This document shows positions 33,926-46,700 of a stretch of 64,000 nt of DNA, piece by piece. The position numbers and the translations under genes were made by a program. Each line of letters starts with the position of its first letter. The stretch's first letter is position 1. The notes beneath the pieces were generated by a model, which was not told where the DNA came from, made no database searches, and saw only the letters and a program-made list of their open reading frames with translations. This DNA comes from Asterella californica (lineage: Eukaryota; Streptophyta; Marchantiopsida; Marchantiales; Aytoniaceae): NCBI GenBank assembly GCA_036924285.1, contig JAYKYS010000019.1, positions 186,001 to 250,000 on the forward strand. Reading direction: 5' to 3'.

Positions 33926-36900
33926 GATACAAGGCAAGGTTGCTCTTTTTATACCCGACCTATGGTTTAAACACCGGGAACCTTACAGTCTGCCCTGGAT
34001 AAAGGTTACCTGGTTAAGTGTTATAATTTTATAATTGATAAAACTTTGCTACTCTGTAAAGCAAATATTCATAAATTTGTTATTTTGTTATCTATTATGG
34101 TTTAGGTACTCTGTTCCTATTCTGGATATGTGTTATTTTAGAAGATGTATCTATAATTGACAAATAACTATCGATCATAAATCTGCAGCAACTATTTGTA
34201 AGTATTGGAAATACAGTAAAGTTGGTTCCAGCAAATCAAATTAACGAGTATATTTCTTTACCTTCACTTAAGTATATAATCTTCAGATGAAAGACGAGAG
34301 TTAAATCACGTTCTTCAGCATTTAGAAGAATTGAGCTTGGTCCGGAGTGGCAGATGTATGTGGATGATGTAAGTGAATTTTGTGGTGACCACTGATACCC
34401 TCAAGCTTTTGATCGGGGGTACTACCTTTTTGTTATTGGGCATTACTTGATTCTTCTTACCCCTATATGTGAGGTGCAGTATCAACTATACTCAGTTTTC
34501 TGTTTCGTGTTGGTGTAATTTTGCCTAATTAAATTACCAGTTCTATAGGCGGAACACTTCACATTAGAGAACAACCTCTCTTGTATGCCTTTCGAAGATG
34601 ATAAGATTACAATTAGGAAATAGAAATATGCTAGGATGTATATGTTTTCATTTTACAGAAAACCTCGATGGATAAGTATATCTAGTGCAATAATTTAAAA
34701 GGTGGTATTTGCAAATTATAATGTTTATAACGTATCTCATAAGTACCATACCTCGAGGTCAGATTTGGCACTTGTTTGCCGAATATTTATTTTTCTTACA
34801 AAATGAACTTTTGCATCCAAGATTTAAAATAAAAAGGAAGTCAGTAGACTTCCGGATTTTTTTTATTAAACCTCGAGTATGAGTAAAAGTGTTCGTGATA
34901 ACCTAGACTGCTTTTTTGCAGGTTTGTTTTCAAAGAATTTAGAAATTTAACCGTTATGCAGAAAATTATGATTCTGGAGATGACGTCTTATCTCACTTTG
35001 GAATCTGTGAAATAAAGAATCAACTTAAACCTATTCACTAGCTTTACAAGTTATGATTCATATCAAAACAAACAACTTAGTATTGAGAGAGAAATGTTAA
35101 TATGAACATTTTGGGGTTTTTGGGAGCAGAGGAGATTATTTTCTTGGAATCAAAGAATAATATGAGGGAAAAGGAATATTCTCTTTCATGCTAGTAAACT
35201 CATACTCGGGGTTTAATTTTTAGAAATTCGACATTTTATACATTTCATCCATTTTCATTCAAATATGCTACAATTTTAACATATTGAATATTGTTAAGAT
35301 TTCCGCACTGTAGTTATGTAGTTTATAAAAATTTATACAGGACTTTTTTGTAATTATTTTCTGCCGAATCTGACCGCTAAATACGGTCAGATTGTAAGTA
35401 TTGAGATTTTGAAGATCGTTAACAAAAATTATGATCATATTTGCTAGGTTAATGAATATGCAACCAAACATTAAAAATATTAATGACAACATATTCCTCG
35501 TGGTTCAAATGGACAGCTTGAGAAATGTTTTTTTCCCATCATTGGACACTTATACCACAATATTTTTATTTTTACTTATTTTTACTTTTTACGACAGTCT
35601 TGAGTTCGCAACTGTTCTATACGCTGTCTTATGGGAACTGCGAGCTGAATACTGATAATGAAGTCTTGAACCCTTAAACAATGATTACGTTACTTTAGGG
35701 TTTACAGAGTCAGGGACCGATCGGAATAATATTCCACCTCTTCCAAGTTCCGTCCAAGTTCCGAAGAAGAGAATACGCACAAGTGGTTTTAATGACTCTA
35801 CTGCTATTGATAAGATTATTACATTTAAGTATGAAATCACTAATTGTTAGAAGTCCATGTTGTACACAGAAAGCAAAGGTGCGTGAGTTCTGAGAAAAGG
35901 CAAAACTAGAAGCAGATTTACTGAATGAACGGTAGAAGACCATAGAAAGGTACATGTAGTGGCACGAGGCCAAGGGGACAGATAACTGTCATAGTAACAG
36001 GTTATTTAGCTTGCTGTATGAACATGGGTTCCAGCACTAATCACCTCAGGGAAAGTTTTGTCCACCGGAGTCTTGCTTATGCCCATTGGACTGGCTGGAC
36101 TGGCTACTCCACGACCAACTGAGAGATAAGAGGCAAACTGTGCAAAAAGAACGGCTCGTGAACCAGATAGATACCATCATGAGGAGGAGAATCAGACTTT
36201 TCTCGGTTATCTTATTTTATATGAAGAGCAAGAAAAGTCTAGAGCTCGATGTGCAGTGCTTGGCTTGTGCACCGTCGCATGATCAACAAGCATATTACGA
36301 GTCCAAAGTGGTATATGCCATCAACTGAATGAGAACGTTGTTGCTGTAAGCCATTTCCCCTTGCATGATAGCACACAACATCATGCCTACTGCACATACT
36401 GTGCCACATAATTTACCGAGGAAGGGGCTCCTAAACAGGTTCTGAAGTCGAGAAAGAGATGGAAGCTGCAAACATGAAACAGTTGGTTTGAACTTCTGGT
36501 GAGATTAAATACTATCAGATAATCTCGATGGGGCGGCATAGAATCACAGAAGAAGACATTCTCCTACTTAAAGCATTCTGTTAGATACTCTCCATGTTTA
36601 TATCTCGGTCGTGACTCGTGGGTCAACAGATCTATCTGCTTCTTCTTGGGTCCCTGTGAAACAATTATTTCAGCATCACGAAGAACAGTACATGACGATG
36701 GGAAGTCGTTGAGACCCGAATCGACTATATCAGTATCGAGTGAGAATATTCCTTGAGACGTTATACGAGGATTCAGCATCGTGGAGAAGTCCCATGAGCA
36801 TGAGAATCACGAAATATTGACTACCGTTATGAGCATGACTTTCTGCGTACCAGAATAGGATGACACTGAAGCCTCGACTACTTTCAACGCTAGAACTCCT

Positions 36901-39267
36901 CCCGGTCATCACCTCCCGGAGGAGGACAAAGTGAAGATCCTTCTGGCCGTTTCCACTGACCCAGTCTCTGTTCGGTCTGAAGAAAAGCCAACTGGACTGT
37001 ACAAACTCCCACCTCAGCGAATCCAGAATCCAGTCAGGCACGGTCTTATTCATCATTTACCGAGTTCGACCATGACTATGACAGTCGGAAGCTTTTTAGG
37101 ATATTACCAGAGGCCTTTAGTACAGAGTAAGTTCCTCCTAGGGGTACCTTACTACTTATAAGGACTCTCCCGAGGCGGGAGCTGAAGGTGAGCCCGCATG
37201 TAGCGTAAAGTACTCCTAGCAAGACTTTACGAAAACCATTACAAACGAAAATTAACTATAAATAACGATAATGAAGACAGAAAATCAACCGAAAGTGATT
37301 TACGCTTTCCTGAAAATGGCTTACGTGTCCTTGAAAAAGGTTTACGCCGTACGCGCTCTTTCAGTGGTTTTAGTGATCTAAAATACAGAAGGAAGTGGGT
37401 GGAGAAGAAACAAGGTTGCTGCATTGCGGCCATAAGCTCTTTAATTGACAAATAATTTAATAATTTAATTTAATTTGTCTTTATTACAAATTGTTTTATC
37501 TTATTTTATCTCATGTCAAAAGTAACTAATTGGTCTCTTTCATATGTCCTTACCTGTAGGTATATATTATTTTATTCCACTCCCAGTGATATACCATTTA
37601 TATATTACTTCCACGCCAGAATATAGAGTTTCAGATCGATACGAATGGCTCTATAAAATGGAGATCAAAACACATCAACTAATACAAAAAATGGAAGGTA
37701 TCTATGATGCTGGATGAGCTTGCTTATTTATTCATTATTCTTTATTTAGTTTCAGATGGAAAAGAGAAGCAAGTTTAATTATTATTTAAATTTTTTGACA
37801 AGAAAAGTTAGATAATAAATTAAATTATTTATTAAAATAACTTTTAGTCAAGAACTTATATTGTTAAAGGCTCGTTGATATAGGCTTCACTTATGAGTTC
37901 TCTGGGACGTTTTTGCAGTTTTCTGTAGGGATAATATTGAATAATTATATAATAATTTTCAATTTTCAATAAATTTTCTGTATAACAGTCATATCGTTTT
38001 CGATAACAGGTACCAAGCATAAGTTCCCCAAAGGTGTTTAGCATGCTTGTTGTCAAAGCTCCGGAATCCAGCGATGGTAGTGCAGACGTGTCTTTCCTGA
38101 GGGGTTTACTACGTAGTCTGTGGTCCTGTCAACTGCGGAAGTTGCAAGGAATTTTACTTGGTATGGTAAGGTGGCAATATGTGGTTCCAGCTAGACTGCA
38201 AGTCGGATCACTCCCATATACACCGCACGGATGATCGTGCGATCAGATTAAAGGTGCACGCACATGTTGAGCATATCATCCGTTGATCAAACCTACAAAC
38301 AGCAACATTTTGTCCATATGCGGTGTGTAAAGCTAACGCGTAAGTGTCGGATCGATAACGGTGATGACAAAGATATACAGAAAGTACAAACACAGTGTTC
38401 CAATCCAAATCACATCTCTAAAAGGAAACCAGATTTTCCTCTCACTAAAGACGGTCAGCTAAGGACGGGCACCTGGTAACGCCTTAGGCACTCAACCCGG
38501 ATGTCCCTGGGGAAAATGCCAAATTAAAGATGTCACTAAGTACCTGCCTAATGAGAAGTGTTGGCAGCCTCATCCGCCAGTAGCCGGGGCGGCGTGGGGT
38601 CGAGTCCTTCTACCGGAAGAGTTCATTCCGGGCAAGGGCAGCTGCTTCCGGCCATTGAAAGCCTCACGACGAAAAAGAAGCTTAAAATATAGCGTCGTGG
38701 GTCAGACCCGCTTCTTACTTGAAAAGAAAAAGACATAAAAAGGGTAGTTTTACACTGTGAGAGGAAAAACATTATATCTCTGGTTTCTAGCTCGGCCACT
38801 ACAAATTTGGACCGTAGGTGGATGGCGAATGTTCTATACGCCTCCATATAGGCAAATACCAAGTCATACAATCATTCCAATGGACTTGAATTATGCAAAT
38901 ATAGTAAAAGGATAAGTTTGAAACTAGGAAGTTAGAGTAAATTCAGTAAAGAACAAGTGAGAGTGGTGTCGATGTAACTTGCATCATGCTTAAGTCATCA
39001 AGAGAAGTCGGAAAGAAAGTCAAATCTTCCATTGCTTGTCTCTTGCAAGAAATGGTAGACCTGAGAAGAAATAATTCTAACAAACAAATTATCTCCATTA
39101 AATGGACTCAGATAAACAACATTGAGTTGTACTCCTACCTTCTCACATATGTATTTCATATCATTAAGAATGTAGGAAGTTCATGGGTAACTTTTACCTC
39201 TTATGAAATATCGTGTTTTGAGACATTCTAAATCTATATCCAAATGGACAAGTTCTCGGTGATTGAT

Positions 39268-39297
39268 TGTAGAGCATGACTATAATCATGCTCTACA
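39268..39297. repeat. Hairpin, 12-bp perfect stem
   Basis: TGTAGAGCATGA and TCATGCTCTACA pair fully around a 6-base loop. Confidence 0.7.
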
Positions 39298-40920
39298 GTC
39301 TTCAGGTGTGTCACTTTCGTCAAGATTTTGAATGGGTTCATTTCTCATCAACAAGAAATCTCTTACTTCTTCTTAATTCACACTTTTGTCCACGTATTAT
39401 GATTAGCAGATACCGTACACGAGGAATCCAAGTTAAGCAACATGTTTCAATGCTTCTCGTCTCAGCAATTTTTTTGAATGGCTTTTAAGTATATCAAGTC
39501 TATTCTGTACATATACCAGTATTGTTTTACCAGTAATTTTAAATTTTGGTGTAAGTTCTGGTTTTGTTTCTTTATATGGCACATGCATCCATGATGATCA
39601 ATACTAGATGGTACATCTCCTAGCATCTGGTGAGGATGATACTCATAGTCCATACAAGGTTTGGTTCATGGAGAAATGACATATTGTACAGAAAGCCTGT
39701 GCAAGCAAAGTATTCAAAGGTTATGTTTACTATATCATGAAGTAAAATTCTTTTATTTTATAGTATGCCCTTGTATCTTGGGTTGATGTAATTAAGGATA
39801 TAATGAACTATGTATTTATTCCGTGATTAATAGGATTTATGTAATTTTAAATGATGTATAAAGGTTTAATTTTTTATCACAGTTTAGTTGAGATTCGTTA
39901 TTAAGGATTGGAGATTCTTCGTTTTTTCTTTACCGAATGTTGAGTAATTATAAGGTTTCTGATATCTACAACACCAGCAACCGAGTGACTGTCTACTGCT
40001 AATCTATTAAAGTTATTTGCAGATACTGAAATATAAATTACTGATCATAAGTTTAGGATGAAGTATACCATATTTTCAAATGTTGATATTAGTAACCAAA
40101 AACTAATCATTCGAATTTTGAAGATAATACTCTAAAATACTTTTTGATTTCTTCTCCAACCTTTTATGATCTGAATAATCTTGTATCAGTGAAATTTGAA
40201 ATTCTAATAAAGATCCCAATAGATAAGAAACATCAGTTTCATTTGACTCATCAAGATCTGATAAATGTTATGGATTTTAATCATGAAGTCAATCACACTG
40301 AGTTAATTTTTACATATCTTATCATAGTTTTTCTTGTCATATGTAGTACAACTAACATCCAAATCTACTGCTTACTTGCTGTGCAAGTTGCATGCATATA
40401 TTCACCTATCACTGTTTCAGATGACCAGAGAGAGAAAGTACTTTTTGAACAGAGGGTTTATTTTTCGGCTAAGGACAATGGGAGCGCTCGACGAGGGGTT
40501 GCGGTCTGCTGCTGAGGTTTCTAAATCCCTCTAATCTCGTATGAAATTTTAACGCGAATTTTGCAGAAGAGAAAAACTGCACAGTGTTGTAGTGGAAACG
40601 TGTGCGTTTTACATATCGCATGATGAAATAATCACACCTACTATAGCATTAAACTTTGATCGGACATCCTACGAGGTGCTTCGGCAGAAAAAAGAAAACG
40701 AACCCTTTTCACTAACTGTGTTGCTGTCTCGAAAATGATTAATATTAATAATTAAATTAAATTAAATTTTTTATTGAAATTTAATCTAGATTTTTTATAT
40801 AATACTTATAACATTCTCGATAATATATAGAGAACAAAAGTTACTGAAGCTGATCGAGAATGCTTATTTATTTGGATAATACCTTGGACCATCATCTGTC
40901 ATTAGTTTCCACGCACTTGC

Positions 40921-40945
40921 AACTTACAAGTGTAACTTGTAAGTT
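40921..40945. repeat. Hairpin, 10-bp perfect stem
   Basis: AACTTACAAG and CTTGTAAGTT pair around TGTAA. Confidence 0.65.
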
Positions 40946-43733
40946 ACGTCTCGATTAGATTTTGAATGGAGAGTCACTTTACACTGTGTTAAGTGTAACT
41001 GGATGACCTTGGGTCTGCATTCCCAGGTTTAAGATGAGACAAACTCCTCGATAGTGTTGTACTGTTGGCCTTGTGGCCAGCACTACTACGGTAGAGTAAA
41101 GGTACCATCACAAGTCAAGGTAGTGTGCAAAGGGTAAGGGAACGATCTCCCCTGCGTGCCTCTCCAACAGTTGCAGTCAAGTTTGAGTTGTGAGTTTGTG
41201 CCTATATAGAACAAGTATCCTGCAGGAAAAGCAAAGCAATACTTAACTGTATAATGTCCAGACTCCAGACGTGTATACATACGGTAGAAGTTCTGTGTAA
41301 CGCCGTTTTTTATAAAAAGGGGCCGTGATTAATAACATTACGTGGCGGCTACAAGGTCACCGTGAAGAGCCTGAGTCGCGAACCCTAAACCGGCCCATTG
41401 TTGTTTTCAGTTTTTCACTGGGGTTAGTTTACATTGTCTTGGGATGGTGGCTCAACAGAGGACACAGACTGTATACATTGAAACAGAAAAGGAGATCTGC
41501 AGACTGTTGGCACATATCAGTGAGGACATATTATGAGTAAATAGTTGCAAACTAAGGCTACTAAGGAGGATCTAGTAGCTATTAGACCATTAATTTAAAA
41601 TTGAGTCTGTTGAGTAGAAAATCAGAGCGTTCAGAATGAAGAATAGCTTTCTGGAGAAATTTTAGTTCTGGAGTGAAATTCTCACAGGAGAGTTGCAGAG
41701 CAGTGAAGAATTATCGTTCCAAGAGCTCTTCGTGACCTTGTCAGCAAGTAAACGCCGTGTAATGTATACGAGCTCTTGATTTTCTCTATTCTATGATAAG
41801 CAAGCTTGGATTGTGTGCCAAAGCTAGATTGGACGCACCTGGTGTAGTGTTGACTTTCTTTCAGTGTAATTACTTTGTCTTCCTACTTTCTAGCATCCAC
41901 TAGGCTTCCTAGTCCTAGCTGTTCTTCTTCAAGGATTATTGCTTTCCGGCTTGATCACCAGTAGCGGAAGTGCTGTCCAAATTTTATCCAACCCAGACCC
42001 AGGAATAATTTCCACTGTGTTCTGAAATCTGAGATTAGTACCAGAGACCTGCAAAAGACTAGTTGGTTATTCTAAATCCGTCCGACGGTTATCAAATCCT
42101 TGGTGCTTATTAGCGGAATGTTTAACGAACTGGATTTGGAGACACAAATAAAATATACAGGTCTTCAGAGAGGTTCACATTCAACGACTCATTGGTTAGA
42201 GACGGACGACTCGATTTTGTGATCTATGGTCGAACGTTACATTCTGTGATACTACAGATAGAAATTGGCTTGATCATACCCCAGTACGATCGTTGCGCTT
42301 GACCATATCTCTCTTAAGGTTTGGTTGTTTGATCATATTGACAGTCGAACCAATCATTTTATCTTGTGGTACATCATTTTAGTATTTTCAATCTTGATTA
42401 AATATCACTGTAATTCAAAATTTTAATATTAAAGACACGTTACACTATCTATATTCTCATTCCTTTAATATATACAGTCTCACATGGAATAACATCAAAA
42501 AGTGACTGGTTTTACAAGCAATAGCCAGTGAGGGGTGTGATCAAGCAATACATCGTTAAAGAGGAGTATGATCAAGCTCAGGGAACCTACTGGGGGTGTG
42601 ATCAAGCAAATTTCTGTCCTACAGGGTCAGAAGGTAACGTCCTACAGGGTCGCTGTAGCGAGTCGCCGTGCAGCAGTGTTCTGAATCAACTTGAGGTAAC
42701 AGAGCAGGTACGGTCTAAAGTTCCTGTGGGCAGAATCTGGAGACTGGAAGGACAAGGAATTGTAAAAGTATCGGTCATTACCGGGGATTCGAGGCAAGAG
42801 AGGTACAGTAGACGGTAAAGTTCTGGTATTCCGGGGTGGATACAGGAGCCGGAAGAGGTAAAATAAAGTGAGAAGAAACAACTCTCGACTTCCAGAAATA
42901 CGGGAGAAAACCCCGAAATGGGCCATGTACTTTCCATTGGTGTGGGACGCTGTGATTGGATAGAAACATGCGCGGGTCACACGTGGCATGGTTCTTTCCC
43001 AGCCGCGTGTTGAGACGTAAAGGCTAAAAGAGAGGAGGAAGAAGAAGAATGCGGCTCGGGCGAAAGCAAAGAAATCTACCGCTGGGTTCTCGGACGGTCC
43101 TCGAGTTGCACTGCTCCGATTTGCTTTGCTCTGCATTGCTCTGCTTCATTTCTTCGATTACTCCCCAACCAAGGGAAACAGAGGGAGATACGAGTTACCA
43201 AACTGGCAGTTGAGAGCGCTGATTCGTGTTGTTAGTGCGATTCTCGGCAGGTTTCTTCTGTCTGCCGAGCGAGCGGACGTGAGCAATGTTATGATCCTGG
43301 AACTTCTTTGATGAGACGAGAGGTGAGTGCCGCAGTTCCGTGGAGAAAGGAAGAACGAAAGAAGGAAATGAATCAATCCAGCGTGAAGCCAGCAGTGAAC
43401 TCCAGAATATATATCTTTTTGTGCGAATTATGCGTTGAGATGAGTTCACAGCGAACGAGGGCGAGGAAATTTTGAGTCGGTTGGTTGATGGCGAACAGCA
43501 ACGACTGTTGGACGGCGAGTGGTGATCGTCTGGCGTTGCGCTGATGCGGTAGTGCAGATTCCGTGCACATGATTCAATCGGGGGCCTGTTTGTGATGTGG
43601 AAGATGGGGAGGCTTTGCAGGAGGCGGCGGAGGAGAGCTTGCTTGGGGAGTGAGGAAAGTGATACCGTGTCCATAATGAGTAATTGAAGCGGCCGTTTTT
43701 GAGATTGACAGAGTGTTGAAGGCGGTGTCAAAG

Positions 43734-46700
43734 ATGGTGAAATTTGCGAAGTACCTGAATGTGCATCTGGTACCTGAGTGGAGGCCGGCGTATTGCAATT
43801 ACAAGAAGTTGAAGAAGGATGTGAAGCGAATAAAGAATCAGCTGGGCAGTGGAGGTCGTCGGCAGCATTCTCTTCGACGCGTCTACCATTCTCCGTCGCA
43901 TAAAGTCATTTCGGTACGCCTTCAGGTGGCAAGCTGCCAAATATGTGGCCTATTTGAGTCGTGCTTGTGGAGAGGTAGATTGCTGGTAGTTTCTGCTTGT
44001 GCAATGTTTTCTCATCTTGCCAGATTCTGATCTGTTAGATGCGGCCAGATACATTTGCAAGAAGTTAAGAGTTTATCTAAATGGACATCGCAAAGTACCG
44101 CGAAAATATTCGTATATTCTGCAGACATTTGTTTATGTTTGAAGAATTCATGCAGTATGGAAGACGGAAAAGTCCAACTGCTCTTGACATCATCGCCTCT
44201 AGCAAATTTCTACTGCTGAACTCTGTCTTCAGCTCGTGTGCACCGTCCCTGCATCAGATTCATTCAGTATCATCGGTGTCTTGGTAGCCAGAGGTGCCGT
44301 AACGGCTAACGTGTCTGCTGTTCTTCCGTCTTCCGCTTAGATTTGGCGACTCCAGACTGATTTATAATTTGGTTATCTTTTGCGAACGTGGCTGACATTG
44401 TTGCTTGCTTCTGCTGTTGTCTGTCGCTCGCAAGTGGTCCTTCTTTCATGTGCTTTGAAAATGTGTAAACCACTCCTTGCTGAATTTGAAGGTTTCCTGC
44501 GTAGCTTGCCTATCAGTTGGATGACAATTGGAATACTACGCTACTATATCCCTTACCGAGATATCGGCTCGTTTCGGTGATTAATATGTATTTTCTGTGA
44601 TTCGAATTTAAGATTCACCGGGCAGTCAGAGTCGTAAATGCATTCTATCAGGATGCATTTTGTCAGGAAGTGACTTCGCAGTTTATCGTCTCGATTGTCA
44701 GGTGCATCACAGGAGTACCGATCTCCATGGCTCGCGTCTGGATTTGGTTGAGACGGAGTTTTTGGAACCCCTAAACCCAGCAAAAGCGCAGAACGAGAAG
44801 GCGTTTTTCGTCAGATTGGACTCCGAGCTGAACAAAGTGAACGAATTCTACAAGGGCAAAGAAAAGGAGTTTATGAAGCATGCAGATATACTGGACATGC
44901 AGATGCATACTCTTTTGGAGTTAAAAGAGGCTGCCGAAAAGAAAGCAGCCGATCCATCGGTTGCGAACCACGTCGAGCACTCGAAGGATGCCGAGGACAG
45001 AAGACCTCTGATAAATCGTACGTGTTTCGAGACTCACATGTTGGGTGACATTCAGAATTGGCTCCAACTCGGTTCTGAAGATTGTCGAGCAGTGATACGC
45101 ACAGGCATTTCCGAAAAGAAAAGAGAAAAGGAGTTTGGCAGTTTCTGGTCACTGATTACTTCGGTCACCGTGTCATTGCAGGTCAAAACTCCATCGATGT
45201 CATGGATTCCCTCCCGCTAACCACTGAAATGCTTTTTCAAACTGTCTCGAACCACAGAAACGTGAGTAGTATGCTTGAGAAAGACCAGCTATCAATATTA
45301 TCATCTCAGTTAGGTGGCGTTGAAGCCCGAAGTTCGCTGGAGTCCGGCTACGGTTTCAGCTCGAGGCTGTCACTTCAATCATCTGCGCTTCCGAACACTG
45401 TTCAGGAAGATTTTCTGGTCAAGGTTAAGAACACAGCAAAGGATGTCATGGACCAAGTAGAAGACGCTGCCAGCTTCAATGCGAAGATTCGCGTGTCAGA
45501 GAAGATGCTACACGATGCTTTTATCGAGTTTTACCGCGGACTGACTTTACTCAAGAGCTACAGGTTCAACCCCACCTCATACCTAACCGTATTAGCGCCA
45601 CACATGTGTAGAGCAGATAGGCGTCATTCTTCTATGATTTCCGTCTCATTCTTCTTCTCACTTCTGACTCATAACTTTGAGCCGTAACTTATATCAGCTG
45701 ATAGCTGATGGAAAGCTAAATTCTGTTGGTTCAGTATTCAAAATTGTCCGGATTGTTTTTGCAAAAAGCGCATGCATAACCCCTTACAGGTTGGCTCTGG
45801 ATGCCGTACTGAGTATGAGGAGGCTTTTGTTTCGGGTGTCGCTCGAAAGGGAGCTTGGTTGGTTGCTTGGTGATTTTCTGTTAGAACATAACTCTTCAAC
45901 ATACTATACCAAGTACAACTTAAGTGAGAAAAAGTAAAAGTTGACCCTTCGTGAGCGTTGCATTTTGACAAGTCAAAGCGTACTGCTGATCACGAATGTG
46001 ATTCGTGATCCTCCGGATACCGATCTCATATTGTAGTTTTCCATCCGTTTATTTTCCCCATCGCGGACTTAGCTGACAGTGTTACCCTGGATGTTGGCTC
46101 ACAGCATGCTAAATACGCTAGCATTTACGAAGATTCTCAAGAAGTACGACAAGGTGAGATAATCTTGTCGCACTATACTGCATTTGATATCCTGTTGTCA
46201 TCTGCACAGACAGACAAGTGAAGCCAGCCCTTTGCAATGTGTGAATGTCAAGTCCAGCTCATGATGGTGAAGAACCTAGATCGAAGAACATATTTTGTTT
46301 ATGGCTAAGTCGACTACAATGGGTCCTTGAAACGGCATTTTGATAAGCAGTACCTTCGGCTTCAGATTAGAAGTTTTAGAAATCTCGTAACCTGAAGCAT
46401 CCAGCGCAGCGCCAGGCTTTTTGTCGTAAGTCTTATTGTTGGAGAATTTCCCATCTGCGTCACATTGAAATTAGTGTCTTGCCACTAGATCCTTCCAGCC
46501 TTTATTTCAGGTCGTAACTCACATGGATACTGAGACTAGGCTGCTGTCACATGCAGGTCACGGAGAGGGGTGCATATACTACGTACATGCGAACCGTGGA
46601 CACCTCATACTTCCACACCTCCGACCGAGTACGTCGTCAAGTTGGCTTTCCTAAGTTCCCCATTGCATTTTCCGCTTGCTGTGTGTACATATGCTTTGTT

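Larger units (their letters stand above)
33926..43733. other. Non-coding, AT-rich intergenic DNA
   Basis: I see no gene I can support in this 9.8 kb. Small open frames at 35.3-36.3, 36.7-37.2, 40.1-40.5 and 42.5-43.1 kb lack motifs and consistent coding character. A stretch at 35,715-35,850 reads plausibly (NIPPLPSSVQVPKKRIRTSG) but has no neighbour exon. Two perfect hairpins are listed separately. GTGTGATCAAGCAA is directly repeated at about 42,535 and 42,596. The last kilobase should contain the promoter and 5' leader of the PHO1-like gene, but I could not mark a TATA box or transcription start there. Confidence 0.4.

Noticed and set aside
36086..37161. Several 70-108-residue frames on both strands
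   Set aside because: No motif, no matching splice partners and similar-length frames on both strands, as expected by chance.
38530..38660. GGTCGAGTCC, a B-box-like word suggesting another tRNA or SINE
   Set aside because: No A box at the right distance and no cloverleaf could be drawn.
43126..43731. 178-residue minus-strand frame upstream of the PHO1-like gene
   Set aside because: Low-complexity Ser/Pro content without motifs; it lies where the promoter and 5' leader of the PHO1-like gene are expected.
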